64,000 nucleotides of DNA from Xylanimonas cellulosilytica DSM 15894 (GCF_000024965.1 NC_013530.1:868001-932000); one strand, 5' to 3'; numbered from the stretch's first letter, positions 32,638-41,989 are shown. The notes: generated from the sequence alone by a model not told the origin. Translations and numbers: made by a program.

Positions 32638-35600
32638 CGGCCACCTCCGGTCTTTGCCCGACGACGGTCGGTGGTGTCGAGGAGGGCGGCGGTGCGTGGT
32701 GGGAGGTCGATGGGTGGGCGGTCGTCCTCGGACCAGTCGATGAGCCGTTCGCGGCGCAGTTGGTCGGCGGCGGAGTGCTCGCCCTCGGCGTCGAGCACGG
32801 CGGCGTGGTCGAGCACGGTGACGTCACCGTCGGCCTCGGCGAGCAGCGCCTGACCCAGGGCGAGCCGGGCCAGGGTGACGTCGCCGGCGGCGAGCGCGTG
32901 GGTGATGACGAGGTGCGCGACGTCGGCGATAGCGTGCGGGGCGATCAGGTCGGGGCGGTCGGTCGAGTCGAGCCACGCCCAGGCGTTGCGGTGGCCGTTG
33001 CTGAACGGGCGGCCGGTGACGAGGTCGAGGGCGCAGATGAGGTCGTCGATGCCGTCGGCACCGCGTGCCTCGCCGCGGGCGCGGAGCTTGCGGAACAGGT
33101 CCCAGTCGATGAGGAGGTCGTCGACCTGGTAGCGCGGTTCGCCCGCGAGACGTGCCGCACGGGTGACGCGCGCGTCGGGGATGTAGGTGGTCCCGGTACG
33201 CGGATTGCTACCGAGCCAGGAGCGGACCAGGCCCACGTTGGTGCGGCACTTCTCGTGCCCGCCGAACTGTTCGATGTCGTTGGAGGTCGCCCCGTTCGGG
33301 TGCAGGGCGAGGTACCCGAGGATGGCGGTGAAGTAGGGGCGACGCTTCGCGACGGCGTCGTCGGAGCCCTTGCCGTGCGCGGTGATCGAGCCGAGCAGGA
33401 CGAGCCGCGGGCGGCTGCACTCGTCTCCTTGGAGCCAGTCGGCGAGGTCGTCGTCGAGCGTCGCCGTTGCCTTCTCGACGTCGTCGCGCGCCCTCGGTGG
33501 GACGACGGGTGCCAGCGACGCGAGATCCGCGGGGCTGGCGACGGCGGCGTAGTCGGCGGCAGTGCCTGCGAGCAGCGAGGCCGGTCCAGCGGGAGCCGCG
33601 ACGGGTCGTGCCTGCACGAGCTCGGCGTGGAGGGCGCCCGCGGCGTCGACGAGCGCGAGCGCGGGGTCGGGCGAGCCTGTGGACTGCGGGATCGGGATGC
33701 AGGCGGCGTCCTCGGCTGCCGCTGCGAGTGCGGCGCTCGCCTCCGCCTCGTCGTCCGTCAACCCGGCGGCGGTGAGGGTCAACCCGAGCGATGGGATCGT
33801 GAGCAGGCCATCGCCGGTGACGGTCCCGGTCATCGCGGGGTGTGGGGCGGCACCGACCACGACGACGGCGACACCGGGCCGGCGCGGGTGCGCGGCGATC
33901 CTGGCAGCGAGGTCCTCGGCGAGCGTGGCGACGTCGGGGCCGGTGGTCGCGACGAGCGCGTGGAGTTCGTCCGGCTCGTGCTCGACGACCGCGGCGTCGG
34001 AGGCGTCGAGGGCGGCGTGGAGTGGTTTGAGGTCCGTCGCGTCGACGTGCGTGTGGACCCGGGCCGGTGAGAGTGCGGCGAGCACGTCCCCGAGGCCGAG
34101 GGTGTGGACGACGACGCGGCCCGCCCATGGGTTCATGGCGAGCTCGGCGACCACCGACCGTGCGAGCGCGGCAGCCTGGGAGTCGTCTCCCGTGAGCGCG
34201 AGGGTGCCGAGCCGCTCGAGGTCCGTGAGCCAGAGGTGATCTGCGCCGTCCGTACCGAGGGTGACGAGCATCGGGTAGGGCGCCGGGGCGGTGGACGTCG
34301 GTTCCGCGTCTGGCAGGTCGCGCGACCATCGACGACCGCCACCCACCCAGGGGGTCGGTAGTTCGTCGTCGTCGGCCAGGTGCAGGACGATGCCGGTCGC
34401 GGTCACCTCGACCGCCGCCAGTGCGGGGCGTGGACGGTTGGCGCACAGGTCGCGCAGCACCGAGTCGATCGCGGCCAGGCGCCCCGCGGCGTTCTCACCG
34501 ACGACCGTGACAGTGCGCTCGACATCGCGCAGCGACGGCGGGGTCGGCGCGAGCATCTGCCCCGGTTCGCGCAAGCGCGCCTGGGTGCGGCGCCGGGCGC
34601 GAACCGCGACGAACAGCGCAGCGGACAGCAGCGCGCCCGAGCCCGTGAGGCCGGTGAGCATCCAGGCGGGCCGGCGTTGCTCGTCGTCGGCGTCCGCGTC
34701 TGCTTCGACGGGCGAGTCGAGGTGGCGTGGAGCGGCACTTGCGGCGGGTGTGGGCGCCGGCGTCGTCGCCTCGGTCTGCGGCGTGCTGGCCGGGGGGGGC
34801 GACGTCGGACCCTGGCGTTGCGGCCGCAGGGGCAGGCGGCGCCTCCGGCGTCGTCGTCTCGCCGTCGGGGGTACGAACGTCCGCGGCGCCTTCCGCCGAC
34901 GTACCCCCTGCGGGATCCGACGTACCCCCGCCGGGGATGGTGAGGATGTCCCCGGGATGGATGAGGTCGGGGTCGGTGAGGGTGTTCCCGTCCGGCTGGA
35001 TGGTGTTCCGCGAGGCTTCGAAGATCTCCGGGTACCGCTCCGCCGCCCCGAGCTCGTCGGCGGCGATCTGCGAGAGCGTGTCGCCGGGCTCGACGACGTA
35101 CGTACCCGCGGACGTCACCGTCCGCGCGGGAGGGGGTACGTCGGTGGTGGGCAGCGCGAGAACGGTGCCGGGGAGCAGGAAGTCCGGGTCGTCACCGAGT
35201 GTGGCGCCGTTGAGCGCGACGATCTCCGGGAACCGGAGCGGGTCGCCGAGGTGGTCCTTGGCGATCTGCCACAGGCTGTCACCGCGCATGACCGTGTACG
35301 CCGTCGTCCCCGGTGCTGCGGGCCTTGGTGCCGGGGCGGGGAGCGCGCCCGCCGGGGGTACGCCGGAGGGGGACGAGGTCCCCTCACCGGTCGCGACGCG
35401 CTTCGCCACCGTCGTGGCTGGGGGTACGACGGGCGCGGTAGGGGGTACGACGCCGGTGAGCGGTGCGGACAGCAGCGACGGCAGCTCGCCGGTCGTCGTC
35501 ACGACGGGCACCGGTGCGGCTACGGCGTGCGTCGCCATCGGCGTGCCGCCCGCGAACAGCAGCCCGGCCGCCGCGACGAGGTTGCGCACGGCACCCTGCG

Positions 35601-35880
35601 GGGCGCGCAGGCCCCGGATGTGTGGGGCCTCGACGCCGCGAACGGCGCCCACGACCTCGATGGCGACGAGGACCGCGAGCACGGCCCACGCGACCCAGGC
35701 CGCGGCACCGATCACGGTGGGCACGAGGGTGCCGTCGTCCGGTGCGAGGAGCTGGCGCCACACGGGTGCGCTCACGACGTCGACCGGGCCTGACCCGATC
35801 GCGACGAGCAGGACGGGGACGCCGACGGTGAGGGCGATCAGGGTGAGCGCCGCGGCGAGGCCGCGCAGTCGGGTGGTCAT
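32634..35880 (-). CDS. LysM/BTAD large membrane protein, frameshifted at a G8 run
   Basis: One gene read in two frames. Frame 1 starts at ATG35880: N-terminal helices at about residues 8-28, 53-79 and 98-112, then two LysM domains (about 195-244, YTVMRGDSLWQIAKDHLGD; about 261-316, YVVEPGDTLSQIAADELG) and a Thr/Pro linker. At 34799-34792 the coding strand has eight C; frame 1 then runs Arg-rich to a stop at 34495. Frame 2 continues STPQTEATTPAPTPAAS, a helix (GLTGSGALLSAALFVAV), and a C-terminal winged-helix/BTAD region (RPRLVLLGSITAHGKGSD, VTLARLALGQALLAEADGD). Seven C would give one protein of about 1,081 aa. Proteins of this layout occur beside actinobacterial Tad loci and may link wall contact to regulation. 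Confidence 0.8.
34792..34799. repeat. G8 homopolymer at the frameshift
   Basis: Eight G on the plus strand (eight C on the coding strand) inside the LysM/BTAD gene. Removing one base joins the two reading frames. It may be an assembly error, a true mutation, or a slippage site giving on/off expression. Confidence 0.9.
34867..35448. repeat. Cluster of seven GGGGGTACG motifs in the LysM gene
   Basis: Sites begin at 34867, 34901 (reverse), 34922 (reverse), 35132, 35354, 35420 and 35441. The 34901/34922 and 35420/35441 pairs are each 21 bp apart. In the coding strand the motif is read in two frames and both orientations (Val-Pro-Pro and Gly-Gly-Thr), so it is not a protein repeat. Confidence 0.8.
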
Positions 35881-36314
35881 CGGGCCTGGTCTCCGATCGT
35901 GCGGATCGCGCGGGCCGCGACCGTGCCGTTGACGGGGAGCGTGTCGAAGCCGAGGACGCCGAGGAACGTCGTCGGGTACGTGTCGTTGACCGTGACGGTC
36001 ACGGTGTCGCCGCCGGTGACCTGGACGTCGCCGGCGACGCCCGCGTCGCGCAGGTGGGTGAGCGCCGCGGCGCGGGCTTCGCCGACGGCGAGGGTCACGT
36101 CGTCGCCGCGGACGGTGGCGGCCGAGATCTGCTGGCCGCCGACGCGGGCGGCCTCGGCGGCGACCGCGCGGGCGTTCTGCTCGGCGGCGACCTGTCCGCC
36201 GAGGTCGACGGCGAGGGCGAGGCACATCATGAGGACGAGGGCGGCCAGGCAGGCGAACCCCGAGATCGACCCCCGCTCGGGATCGTCGTCCGGCACCCGA
36301 CGGCGCGGGATCAT
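35877..36314 (-). CDS. Secretion/TadE-like Tad-locus protein
   Basis: 145 aa from ATG36314, overlapping the stop of the previous gene. The N-terminus DDDPERGSISGFACLAALVL is the shared prepilin-like motif followed by a helix, then an exported domain (AAEQNARAVAAEAARVGGQQ, GDTVTVTVNDTYPTTFLG). The Glu expected at +5 after the Gly-Ser site in pilins is replaced (ISGF), as in the 'helicase/secretion neighbourhood TadE-like' proteins. Probably a minor pilus subunit or assembly protein. The gene overlaps the LysM gene start (ATGA). Confidence 0.78.
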   Translation of the reverse strand: MIPRRRVPDDDPERGSISGFACLAALVLMMCLALAVDLGGQVAAEQNARAVAAEAARVGGQQISAATVRGDDVTLAVGEARAAALTHLRDAGVAGDVQVTGGDTVTVTVNDTYPTTFLGVLGFDTLPVNGTVAARAIRTIGDQAR

Positions 36315-36754
36315 CGCTGCCGCCACTGGTCGATGGGGCTGGTGACCGCAGCCGTGATGGTGCGGTTCCCTGGCAGCGGCACCATCAGGTCGGTCAGGTC
36401 GACGTGACACGTGACCGTCACCGTGACCGACGCCGGCGTGCCCACCGGTGCCGTGAACCCGTCGGCGTCGACCTCCACGGAGGTCGACGAGCACCGGAGT
36501 CCTTGGTTCGCGAGCGTTGCCGCGACGACGTCCTGGGCGCGCTGGACGGCGGCGTCGCCCGTGCGTTCCATGGACGCGGCCCGCGCGCCCTCGGCCGCGG
36601 CCGACTGCAGGGACTGATGGGCCACCGCGACCCGCCCGGCGAAGATGAGCAGCACGATGAACGCGCCGAGCGCGGGCACGACGATGGCCGCCTCGATGGA
36701 CCCCGAGCCACGCTCGGGATCGTCGACGGGCCGCGGGCGCCGGAGCCGGATCAC
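36311..36754 (-). CDS. TadE-family pseudopilin
   Basis: 147 aa from GTG36754 (GTGA overlap with the upstream gene). It has the shared motif DDPERGSGSIEAAIVVPALG, with Glu at +5, then the hydrophobic helix AFIVLLIFAGRVAVA and an exported C-terminal domain with a Cys pair (LRCSSTSVEV, VTVTCHVDL). TadE-like proteins are processed by the prepilin peptidase and act as minor pilins. Second of three TadE-like genes in tandem. Confidence 0.83.
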   Translation of the reverse strand: MIRLRRPRPVDDPERGSGSIEAAIVVPALGAFIVLLIFAGRVAVAHQSLQSAAAEGARAASMERTGDAAVQRAQDVVAATLANQGLRCSSTSVEVDADGFTAPVGTPASVTVTVTCHVDLTDLMVPLPGNRTITAAVTSPIDQWRQR

Positions 36755-37170
36755 GGTGCGACCACTCTCTCGACGGGGATGGACGCGGACTGTGTGATCG
36801 TGGGCGACCACCCGGGGATCACGGAGAGTGCGTGCCCGGTGACGACGACCGTGGCGAGCTCCGCGTCCCGGGACCCGGTGATCGACGCGTCCGTGATCGC
36901 GTCGTCCCAGCCGACCTCCTCGGCAGCGGCCGTCGCCGAGGCGATGCCGTCGGCGAGGGTCGCCTCGTAGGCCGCGGCGACGCGCGCGCCCTCCTGCGCG
37001 GCCGCCCCGGCGATGGAGCGCGCGTAGTAGTACAGGACGGCCTGGACGCCGACGAACATCAGCGCGAACAGGACAGGCAGCAGGATGACCATCTCGATGG
37101 AGTGCGAGCCGCGGTCGTCCGACCAGTCCCAGCGGCGCCTACCTGATGCCGGAGGCCTGGTCGTTGACAT
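36751..37170 (-). CDS. TadE/TadG-like pseudopilin
   Basis: 139 aa. The N-terminal SDDRGSHSIEMVILLPVLFA is the processing-site-like motif with a long helix, then YYYARSIAGAAAQEGARVAA, the classic TadE/TadG pattern, and a short exported domain. It starts inside the pilin gene (32-bp overlap). The DDRGS variant lacks the Pro-Glu of its paralogues. Confidence 0.83.
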   Translation of the reverse strand: MSTTRPPASGRRRWDWSDDRGSHSIEMVILLPVLFALMFVGVQAVLYYYARSIAGAAAQEGARVAAAYEATLADGIASATAAAEEVGWDDAITDASITGSRDAELATVVVTGHALSVIPGWSPTITQSASIPVERVVAP

Positions 37171-37324
37171 AGTTCGTGATCGCCAGGACGACGATGCCGA
37201 CGATGATGATGATCGCCAGCGCCCACAGCACGTGCTCGATGGTGTGCGAGCCGCGCTCGGGGTCGTCGTCGGGCTTGACGAGCCAGGCCCGCAGCGTGGC
37301 GAGGCCGAGGAGGAACCTGTACAT
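37139..37324 (-). CDS. flp: Flp-type major pilin
   Basis: 61 aa. A short leader (YRFLLGLATLRAWLVKPD) ends in DDPERGSHTIEHVLWALAII, i.e. Gly-Ser followed by Glu at +5, and a single hydrophobic helix (AIIIIVGIVVLAITNYVND). Size and layout match Flp pilins, the building blocks of Tad pili, cleaved after Gly by the A24 peptidase (candidate at 10342). A ribosome site (GGAAGTACCCC region, GGAAGGAAG just upstream) precedes ATG37324. It lies after TadC and before three pseudopilins. Confidence 0.85.
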   Translation of the reverse strand: MYRFLLGLATLRAWLVKPDDDPERGSHTIEHVLWALAIIIIVGIVVLAITNYVNDQASGIR

Positions 37325-37354
37325 GAGGGGTACTTCCTTCCGGGGGTTGCGACT

Positions 37355-38260
37355 TCAGGTGGGCAGGGCCATCCGTAGGACGGCCGGGGCGATGAGGAGG
37401 GCCATGAAGATCACGCCGAGCAGCGAGCTCGGGATCGCCATGCGCTCGCCGATGTTGTTGGCGGCCGTCAGGTCCTCGGAGAGGATCGCCGAGCGCAGGG
37501 CGGCGGACCGGGCCCGCAGGTGGTCGTAGGCGGCTGCGCCTTGTGTCGCGGAGAGCCCGACGATGTCGGCGAAGTCCTTCAGCTCGGGCAGGCCGAGCTC
37601 GTCGGCCATCTGCTCGAGCGCGTCCCACGGCGGCTGGCCCGACCACTGCGTGCGCCGCAGCACCTCACCGAGGCGGCGGAACACCCAGGAGTCCGCGACG
37701 TCGGCCGCGGCCTCCATCGCCGGCCGCACCCCGGCGCCGGAGCGCCGCTCGACGGCGACGAGGTCGAGGTAGAGCGCGAGCGCGCGCCGGAACTGCCCGC
37801 GCGCCTGCTTCGCGTCCCGGGCGACGGCGGCATTCGGGGTGAAGAACAGCAGCGCCGCGAGGGCCAGGGACGCGACGGCCGGGATGGTGACCGGCAGCCG
37901 CAGGCCCATCGCCGCGTACAGGGCGGTCGCGGCGGGGACGGCGATGAGGCCCAGTCCCGCGACGATGAGCTTGTCCGCGTAGAACCGCGTGACCGGGATC
38001 TGCAGGAGCGCGAGCTCGCGCACCGGGGTCCGCACCCACAGCGCCGGGGGCATGGTGCGCAGCGCCCACGCCCCGAACCGGTCCTTGCGGGTCACGTCCG
38101 CCGACGGCGCCGCCGACGCCGTGGCCGTCGTCGGGGTGATCCGCGCGAAGGCGTCGTCGAGGGCGACGTGCTGGGCGGGGAACAGGCGCATGACGAGCGC
38201 GGCGAGCCCACCGCACAGCAGCGCTCCCGCGAGCATGGCGGTCAGCAGCCCGGCGCTCAT
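37355..38260 (-). CDS. tadC: TadC-like pilus assembly membrane protein
   Basis: 301 aa. Helices at the N-terminus (LLTAMLAGALLCGGLAALVM), the middle (VTIPAVASLALAALLFF) and the C-terminus (LLGVIFMALLIAPAVLRM) flank a GspF/T2SS-F-type cytoplasmic domain (RRALALYLDLVAVERRSGAG, LKDFADIVGLSATQGAAAYD). With TadB it forms the inner-membrane platform moved by the TadA ATPase. Start overlaps the TadB stop (ATGA). Confidence 0.88.
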   Translation of the reverse strand: MSAGLLTAMLAGALLCGGLAALVMRLFPAQHVALDDAFARITPTTATASAAPSADVTRKDRFGAWALRTMPPALWVRTPVRELALLQIPVTRFYADKLIVAGLGLIAVPAATALYAAMGLRLPVTIPAVASLALAALLFFTPNAAVARDAKQARGQFRRALALYLDLVAVERRSGAGVRPAMEAAADVADSWVFRRLGEVLRRTQWSGQPPWDALEQMADELGLPELKDFADIVGLSATQGAAAYDHLRARSAALRSAILSEDLTAANNIGERMAIPSSLLGVIFMALLIAPAVLRMALPT

Positions 38261-39126
38261 CGGGCAACCCTGGCGGACGCCCCCATCACGCGGGGGACCT
38301 CCTCACCGTTCGACAGCCGCTTGAGCCACACCAAGGTGGCGACGTAGGCGGCCAGCAGGAGCGCGAGGACGACCTGGCCCAGCGGCGTCGAGAACGGCTG
38401 GACGTACTGCCCGGAGAACGTCAGCACCAGCAGCACCCCGGCGCTGATGATCGTGACCCAGCGCGCGGTCGCGCGCGGCTTGGCCCGGTCGGCCTCGATC
38501 TGCCGGCGCGACCGCACGTCCGCGGCGACGGAGTCGGCCAGCGACGCCAGCACCGTGGCGAGCCCTGCGCCGCGACGTCGGGCGGCGAGGATGAGGTTCG
38601 CGGCGACGAGGTCGCCCGTCGCGTCGTCGAGGTCGTCGGCGAACGCGCGCAGGGCGGCCTCGGTGGACCAGCGGGCGTTGAGGCGAGCGGTCAGCAGCCG
38701 GAGCTGCGGCTCGAGCACCGTGGGCGCCGAGCGGAGCGTCGAGACGAGCGCCTGCTCCAGGCCGACTCCGGCAACCAGGACGCCGGACAGCGACCGCGTC
38801 CACTCCTCGAGCGCCTCGAGCCTGGCGATCCGTGCCTTGGCCGGCGCCGCGGTCAGGAGGGACGGCAGCCCGAGCGCGGCGATCGGCGCGACGACGACGG
38901 CAAGGACCCAGTGCGTGAACGCCCACACGACGACACCGGCCGCGAGCCCCGCACCGGCCAGTACCCAGGTGCGGTGCGTGACCCGCCCGAGGGGGGACGT
39001 CCGGCCAACGGAGGTACGTACCCCCTCGGGCCGCGGGACGTACCCCCACACGACGAGGAACAGCCCGACGGCGACGAGCGCGCCGAAGAGGCCGGGCAGC
39101 AGCGGGTCGGCGAGCTGCGGGATCAT
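38257..39126 (-). CDS. tadB: TadB-like pilus assembly membrane protein
   Basis: 289 aa from ATG39126 overlapping the TadA stop. N-terminal helices (LFGALVAVGLFLVVWGYV, AGLAAGVVVWAFTHWVLAVV), the T2SS-F domain (EEWTRSLSGVLVAGVGLEQA, AANLILAARRRGAGLATVL), and C-terminal helices (VTIISAGVLLVLTFSGQYV, GQVVLALLLAAYVATLVW). Platform partner of TadC. Two GGGGGTACG sites 22 bp apart (39018, 39040) lie within its 5' part, read in different frames. Confidence 0.88.
   Translation of the reverse strand: MIPQLADPLLPGLFGALVAVGLFLVVWGYVPRPEGVRTSVGRTSPLGRVTHRTWVLAGAGLAAGVVVWAFTHWVLAVVVAPIAALGLPSLLTAAPAKARIARLEALEEWTRSLSGVLVAGVGLEQALVSTLRSAPTVLEPQLRLLTARLNARWSTEAALRAFADDLDDATGDLVAANLILAARRRGAGLATVLASLADSVAADVRSRRQIEADRAKPRATARWVTIISAGVLLVLTFSGQYVQPFSTPLGQVVLALLLAAYVATLVWLKRLSNGEEVPRVMGASARVAR
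39018..39047. repeat. Paired GGGGGTACG motifs within tadB
   Basis: GTACCCCC at 39018-39025 and 39040-39047, 22 bp apart in the same orientation. Decoded on the coding strand in different frames (Gly-Tyr-Val and Gly-Val-Arg), so conservation is at DNA level. Confidence 0.75.
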
Positions 39127-40523
39127 CGGACGTCCCCCTGCTCTCGGTGGCCGAGCAGACGGAACGCGCCGAGGTCGAAGCCGTGGTCGGCGAGGTCGTC
39201 GAAGTCGTCGGGCAGCACGTTCGGGACGGCCACCTGACGGTCGACGTCGAGAGCGAACACGTCCTGGAACGCGATCCCGAGCGGACCCTCGCCGCGCTGC
39301 ACGGAGACGATCTCGGAGACGCGGCGCCGCTTGGTGACGGTGCCGTCGGGCAGCGTGTGGCGGGCGAGGTCGAGGTGGACGATGAGGTCGATCGTCTGCG
39401 CGAGCTTCTTGGCCGCGTTCTGCTCCGTGACGTGCGGGCCGGCCTCCATCGCGCACGTGATGAGCTTGTCGATCGCCAGGCGCGCGTTGCGCGAGTGCGT
39501 CGTCGACAACGAGCCGTGGCCCGACTCCATCGCCTTGATCATCACCCAGATCTCCGGCCCGCGGACCTCACCGACGATCTGCCGGGACAGGCCGAACCGG
39601 AACGAGTCGAACAGCTCCTCGTTGAGCGTGAACTCGCCCGCCTGACGGCCGTCGGGCAGCAGCTCGCCCGTGCCCGGTCTCGCTTCCCAGGGGCGCACGA
39701 GCAGGTGCCGCTCCGGGAACTCGTGCAGGTGCAGCTCGTACTCCGTCTCGAAGGTGCCGATGATCTCGAAGAAGTCGATCTCGGCGCACAGCGCCCGCAT
39801 CAACGTGGTCTTGCCCGCCCCCTGGGCGCCGGTGACGACGATCGACTTGTGCGCCTTGACGGCCGCGGCGAGGAAGGACGCGGCCAGCGGCGTCATCAGG
39901 CCGCGGGCCACGAGGTCGGGCAGCATCGCGGTGATGAGCCGGTGGCGCCGGATCGTGATCTCGGGCCGCAGGGTCACCCACGCGGTCGCCGCGAGACGCG
40001 AGCCATCGTCGAGCCGCATGTGCAGGCGCGGCTGGGCGGGAGAGAACGTGCGGGCGTTGACCTGGGACCGCGACGCGAGAAACACCAGGAAGTCGATGAG
40101 CTCCTCGTCCGAGTCAGCGACCGGAGGCGCCAGCACGACCGACCCGTCCGTCCGTTCCAGGACGACCTTGTCGTGACCCGAGATGTGGACGCTCTCGACC
40201 TCATCGTCGTCGACCAGCGACTGCAGGCGCCCGAGCCGGAACAGCGCGTCGAACACCGCGTGCTGCAGGGCACGCTGCTCGCCCGGTGACCAGCCGGGCC
40301 TGCCCGCACGTACCCGGTCGGCCATCTCGGACTCGATGAGCCCGACGATGATCGACCGGCCGAGCTCCTGCTGGACCGGTGCGTCGAGCCGGTCCTGCAT
40401 CCCGGAGACCTGCTCCGAGAGCTGCTCGGACGCGGTGGCGCGCAGGCGAGCGACGAGCGCCCAGTCGATGGCAGGACCGGTGCCGTACTCGACGCGCGGC
40501 ACGCGGCCGTCGATCGCGGTCAT
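39123..40523 (-). CDS. tadA: TadA/CpaF pilus assembly ATPase
   Basis: 466 aa. Secretion ATPase of the VirB11/GspE superfamily, CpaF branch. The N-terminal domain is about residues 60-200. Walker A is GAQGAGKTTLM (about 231-241), followed by IIGTFETEYELHLHEFPERH (Asp box), the Walker B region RQIVGEVRGPEIWVMIKAME, and the His box SGHGSLSTTHSRNA. It powers pilus extension. Coupled to TadB (ATGA) and overlapping the CpaE-like gene upstream. Confidence 0.92.
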   Translation of the reverse strand: MTAIDGRVPRVEYGTGPAIDWALVARLRATASEQLSEQVSGMQDRLDAPVQQELGRSIIVGLIESEMADRVRAGRPGWSPGEQRALQHAVFDALFRLGRLQSLVDDDEVESVHISGHDKVVLERTDGSVVLAPPVADSDEELIDFLVFLASRSQVNARTFSPAQPRLHMRLDDGSRLAATAWVTLRPEITIRRHRLITAMLPDLVARGLMTPLAASFLAAAVKAHKSIVVTGAQGAGKTTLMRALCAEIDFFEIIGTFETEYELHLHEFPERHLLVRPWEARPGTGELLPDGRQAGEFTLNEELFDSFRFGLSRQIVGEVRGPEIWVMIKAMESGHGSLSTTHSRNARLAIDKLITCAMEAGPHVTEQNAAKKLAQTIDLIVHLDLARHTLPDGTVTKRRRVSEIVSVQRGEGPLGIAFQDVFALDVDRQVAVPNVLPDDFDDLADHGFDLGAFRLLGHREQGDVR

Positions 40524-41299
40524 GGTGCGGCTCCTTCGACGACGTCGGCGGTCAGCTCCTCACGACGGCGCGTGATCGCCGCCGAGATCCGGTCGGCCGC
40601 CGCGCGCAAGGAACGCACGTACGGGCCCTGGTCGAACCTGCGCGGTGGCGTGGCACCGTCCGCGTAGACCGCGGCCGCGGCCGCGTCGAACGCGACGGTC
40701 GCGACGACGGGCAGGCCCAGCGAGCGCGCGGCATCCTTCGCCCCATACGGTCGCCCTTCGCCGACAAGGAGCAGACCGGCCTGCCGCCACGCCGACGTCG
40801 GCGCGCCGAGCTCGCCCGCCCGGGAGCGTGCCCCGGACAGCGAGCTCAGGGAGGTGCGCGCGACAAGGAGGGTCAGGTCCGCCCACGCGAGCAGCGGGTC
40901 GGGTGAGCCCTGCAGCCCGAGCTGCCCGGCGTCGACGATGACGTCTTGGCCCTGCGCGTCGAGGTCGCCGAGCGCTTCGGCGAGCGGCTGCCACAGGGGC
41001 CGCAGCCCACCGGCCTGGGCGTGGTTCTGCACGCCGAGCACGAACGACGCCGACGAATGCGGGAAGGGGTGCACGACGTCGCGGAGGGCGTCGGCGGTGG
41101 CGAGGGGCGAGATCGCCAGCTCGACGAGGCCGTCGTCGTACTCGCGGGCCCCGCGGAAGAACCCGGCGAGCAGCCAGTTCCCGCCCGACGGGTCGGCCTC
41201 CACGAACAGCACCGGGCGGGGCCACACCATCGCGAGCCCGAGCGCCGTCGTCGACACCCCGGGTGCTCCCTTCGCGGAGCACAGAGCGATGACGGTCAT
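40520..41299 (-). CDS. TadZ/CpaE-like ParA-family ATPase
   Basis: 259 aa. Deviant Walker A SAKGAPGVSTTALGLA (residues 8-23) with GAPGVST in place of KGGxGKT, then VEADPSGGNWLL (switch I) and VIVDAGQLGLQG (switch II). CpaE/TadZ proteins position the pilus machine; the signature Lys is replaced by Ala-Pro, typical of this branch. It is the only ParA-like protein in the window, so partnership with the ParB-like protein at 25.5 kb is conceivable but unlikely. Confidence 0.82.
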   Translation of the reverse strand: MTVIALCSAKGAPGVSTTALGLAMVWPRPVLFVEADPSGGNWLLAGFFRGAREYDDGLVELAISPLATADALRDVVHPFPHSSASFVLGVQNHAQAGGLRPLWQPLAEALGDLDAQGQDVIVDAGQLGLQGSPDPLLAWADLTLLVARTSLSSLSGARSRAGELGAPTSAWRQAGLLLVGEGRPYGAKDAARSLGLPVVATVAFDAAAAAVYADGATPPRRFDQGPYVRSLRAAADRISAAITRRREELTADVVEGAAP

Positions 41300-41300
41300 C

Positions 41301-41957
41301 TCAGCGCTCCCTCGATTCCAGGACGAGCGCCACGTTCCCCGTGGCGATCCGGGCGGCGAGCACGCCCGCCTCGGTGCTGGGCACCTCGAGCGAGACGACA
41401 GTGGCGCCGGTGCGCTCCGTGACGCCGATCAGCGCGACGAGGGCGCTCGTGCTGGCGGGGTTGCCGACGTTCTCGGCCCTCGCCTCGGGCGTGTCGACGA
41501 CCTTGACCGCGTCACCGACCTGAAGGCCCAGGCCGGTCGCCTGCGCCGGTGTCAGTTCGATCGGGACGAGGGACCGGCCGGCCGCCGGCCGCATCTCGTC
41601 GGTCGTCGACGTCGGGGTGAGCAGAGAGCCGGCGCTGAGATCGACCGCCGCGCGCTTGCCGACGACGTCGTCGCGCGAGGACGCGGGGACGGGCTTGAGG
41701 AGAGGGTCGGCGTTGAGGGTCGCGACCCCGAGGTCGCCCGCCTCGATCACCGATCCCCGTGGCACGTCATCGACGAGGACGAGGATCTCGTCGACGTTCG
41801 TCAGGGTGTTCCACAGCCAGCCGGCGCCGAGGCCGCCGGCGAGCGCGACGACCGCGCCTGCGGCGATCGCGATCGGGCGCCGCACGAGCTTCGGCGGGGT
41901 CCCCGCGTGCGGGTCCTCGACGGGAGTCGTGCTCGGTCGCGTCGTCGTGCTGGTCAT
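41301..41957 (-). CDS. SAF-domain protein, CpaB/RcpC-like
   Basis: 218 aa. A membrane helix (IAIAAGAVVALAGGLGAGWL) is followed by a SAF/antifreeze-like domain (ILVLVDDVPRGSVIEAGDLG, VGKRAAVDLSAGSLLTPTST) and a second barrel-like part (GLGLQVGDAVKVVDTPEARA). In the Tad locus this is the CpaB/RcpC position, an assembly protein contacting the outer envelope. The gene ends 1 bp before the CpaE-like start. Confidence 0.82.
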   Translation of the reverse strand: MTSTTTRPSTTPVEDPHAGTPPKLVRRPIAIAAGAVVALAGGLGAGWLWNTLTNVDEILVLVDDVPRGSVIEAGDLGVATLNADPLLKPVPASSRDDVVGKRAAVDLSAGSLLTPTSTTDEMRPAAGRSLVPIELTPAQATGLGLQVGDAVKVVDTPEARAENVGNPASTSALVALIGVTERTGATVVSLEVPSTEAGVLAARIATGNVALVLESRER

Positions 41958-41989
41958 GCTGGCGTCCCCCTTGTTCAGGTGGTGCTCGT

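Noticed and set aside
25530-41299. ParB-like (25.5 kb) and CpaE/ParA-like (40.5 kb) proteins as a partition pair
   Set aside because: The ParA-like protein has the deviant CpaE/TadZ loop and sits inside the Tad operon, far from the ParB-like gene.
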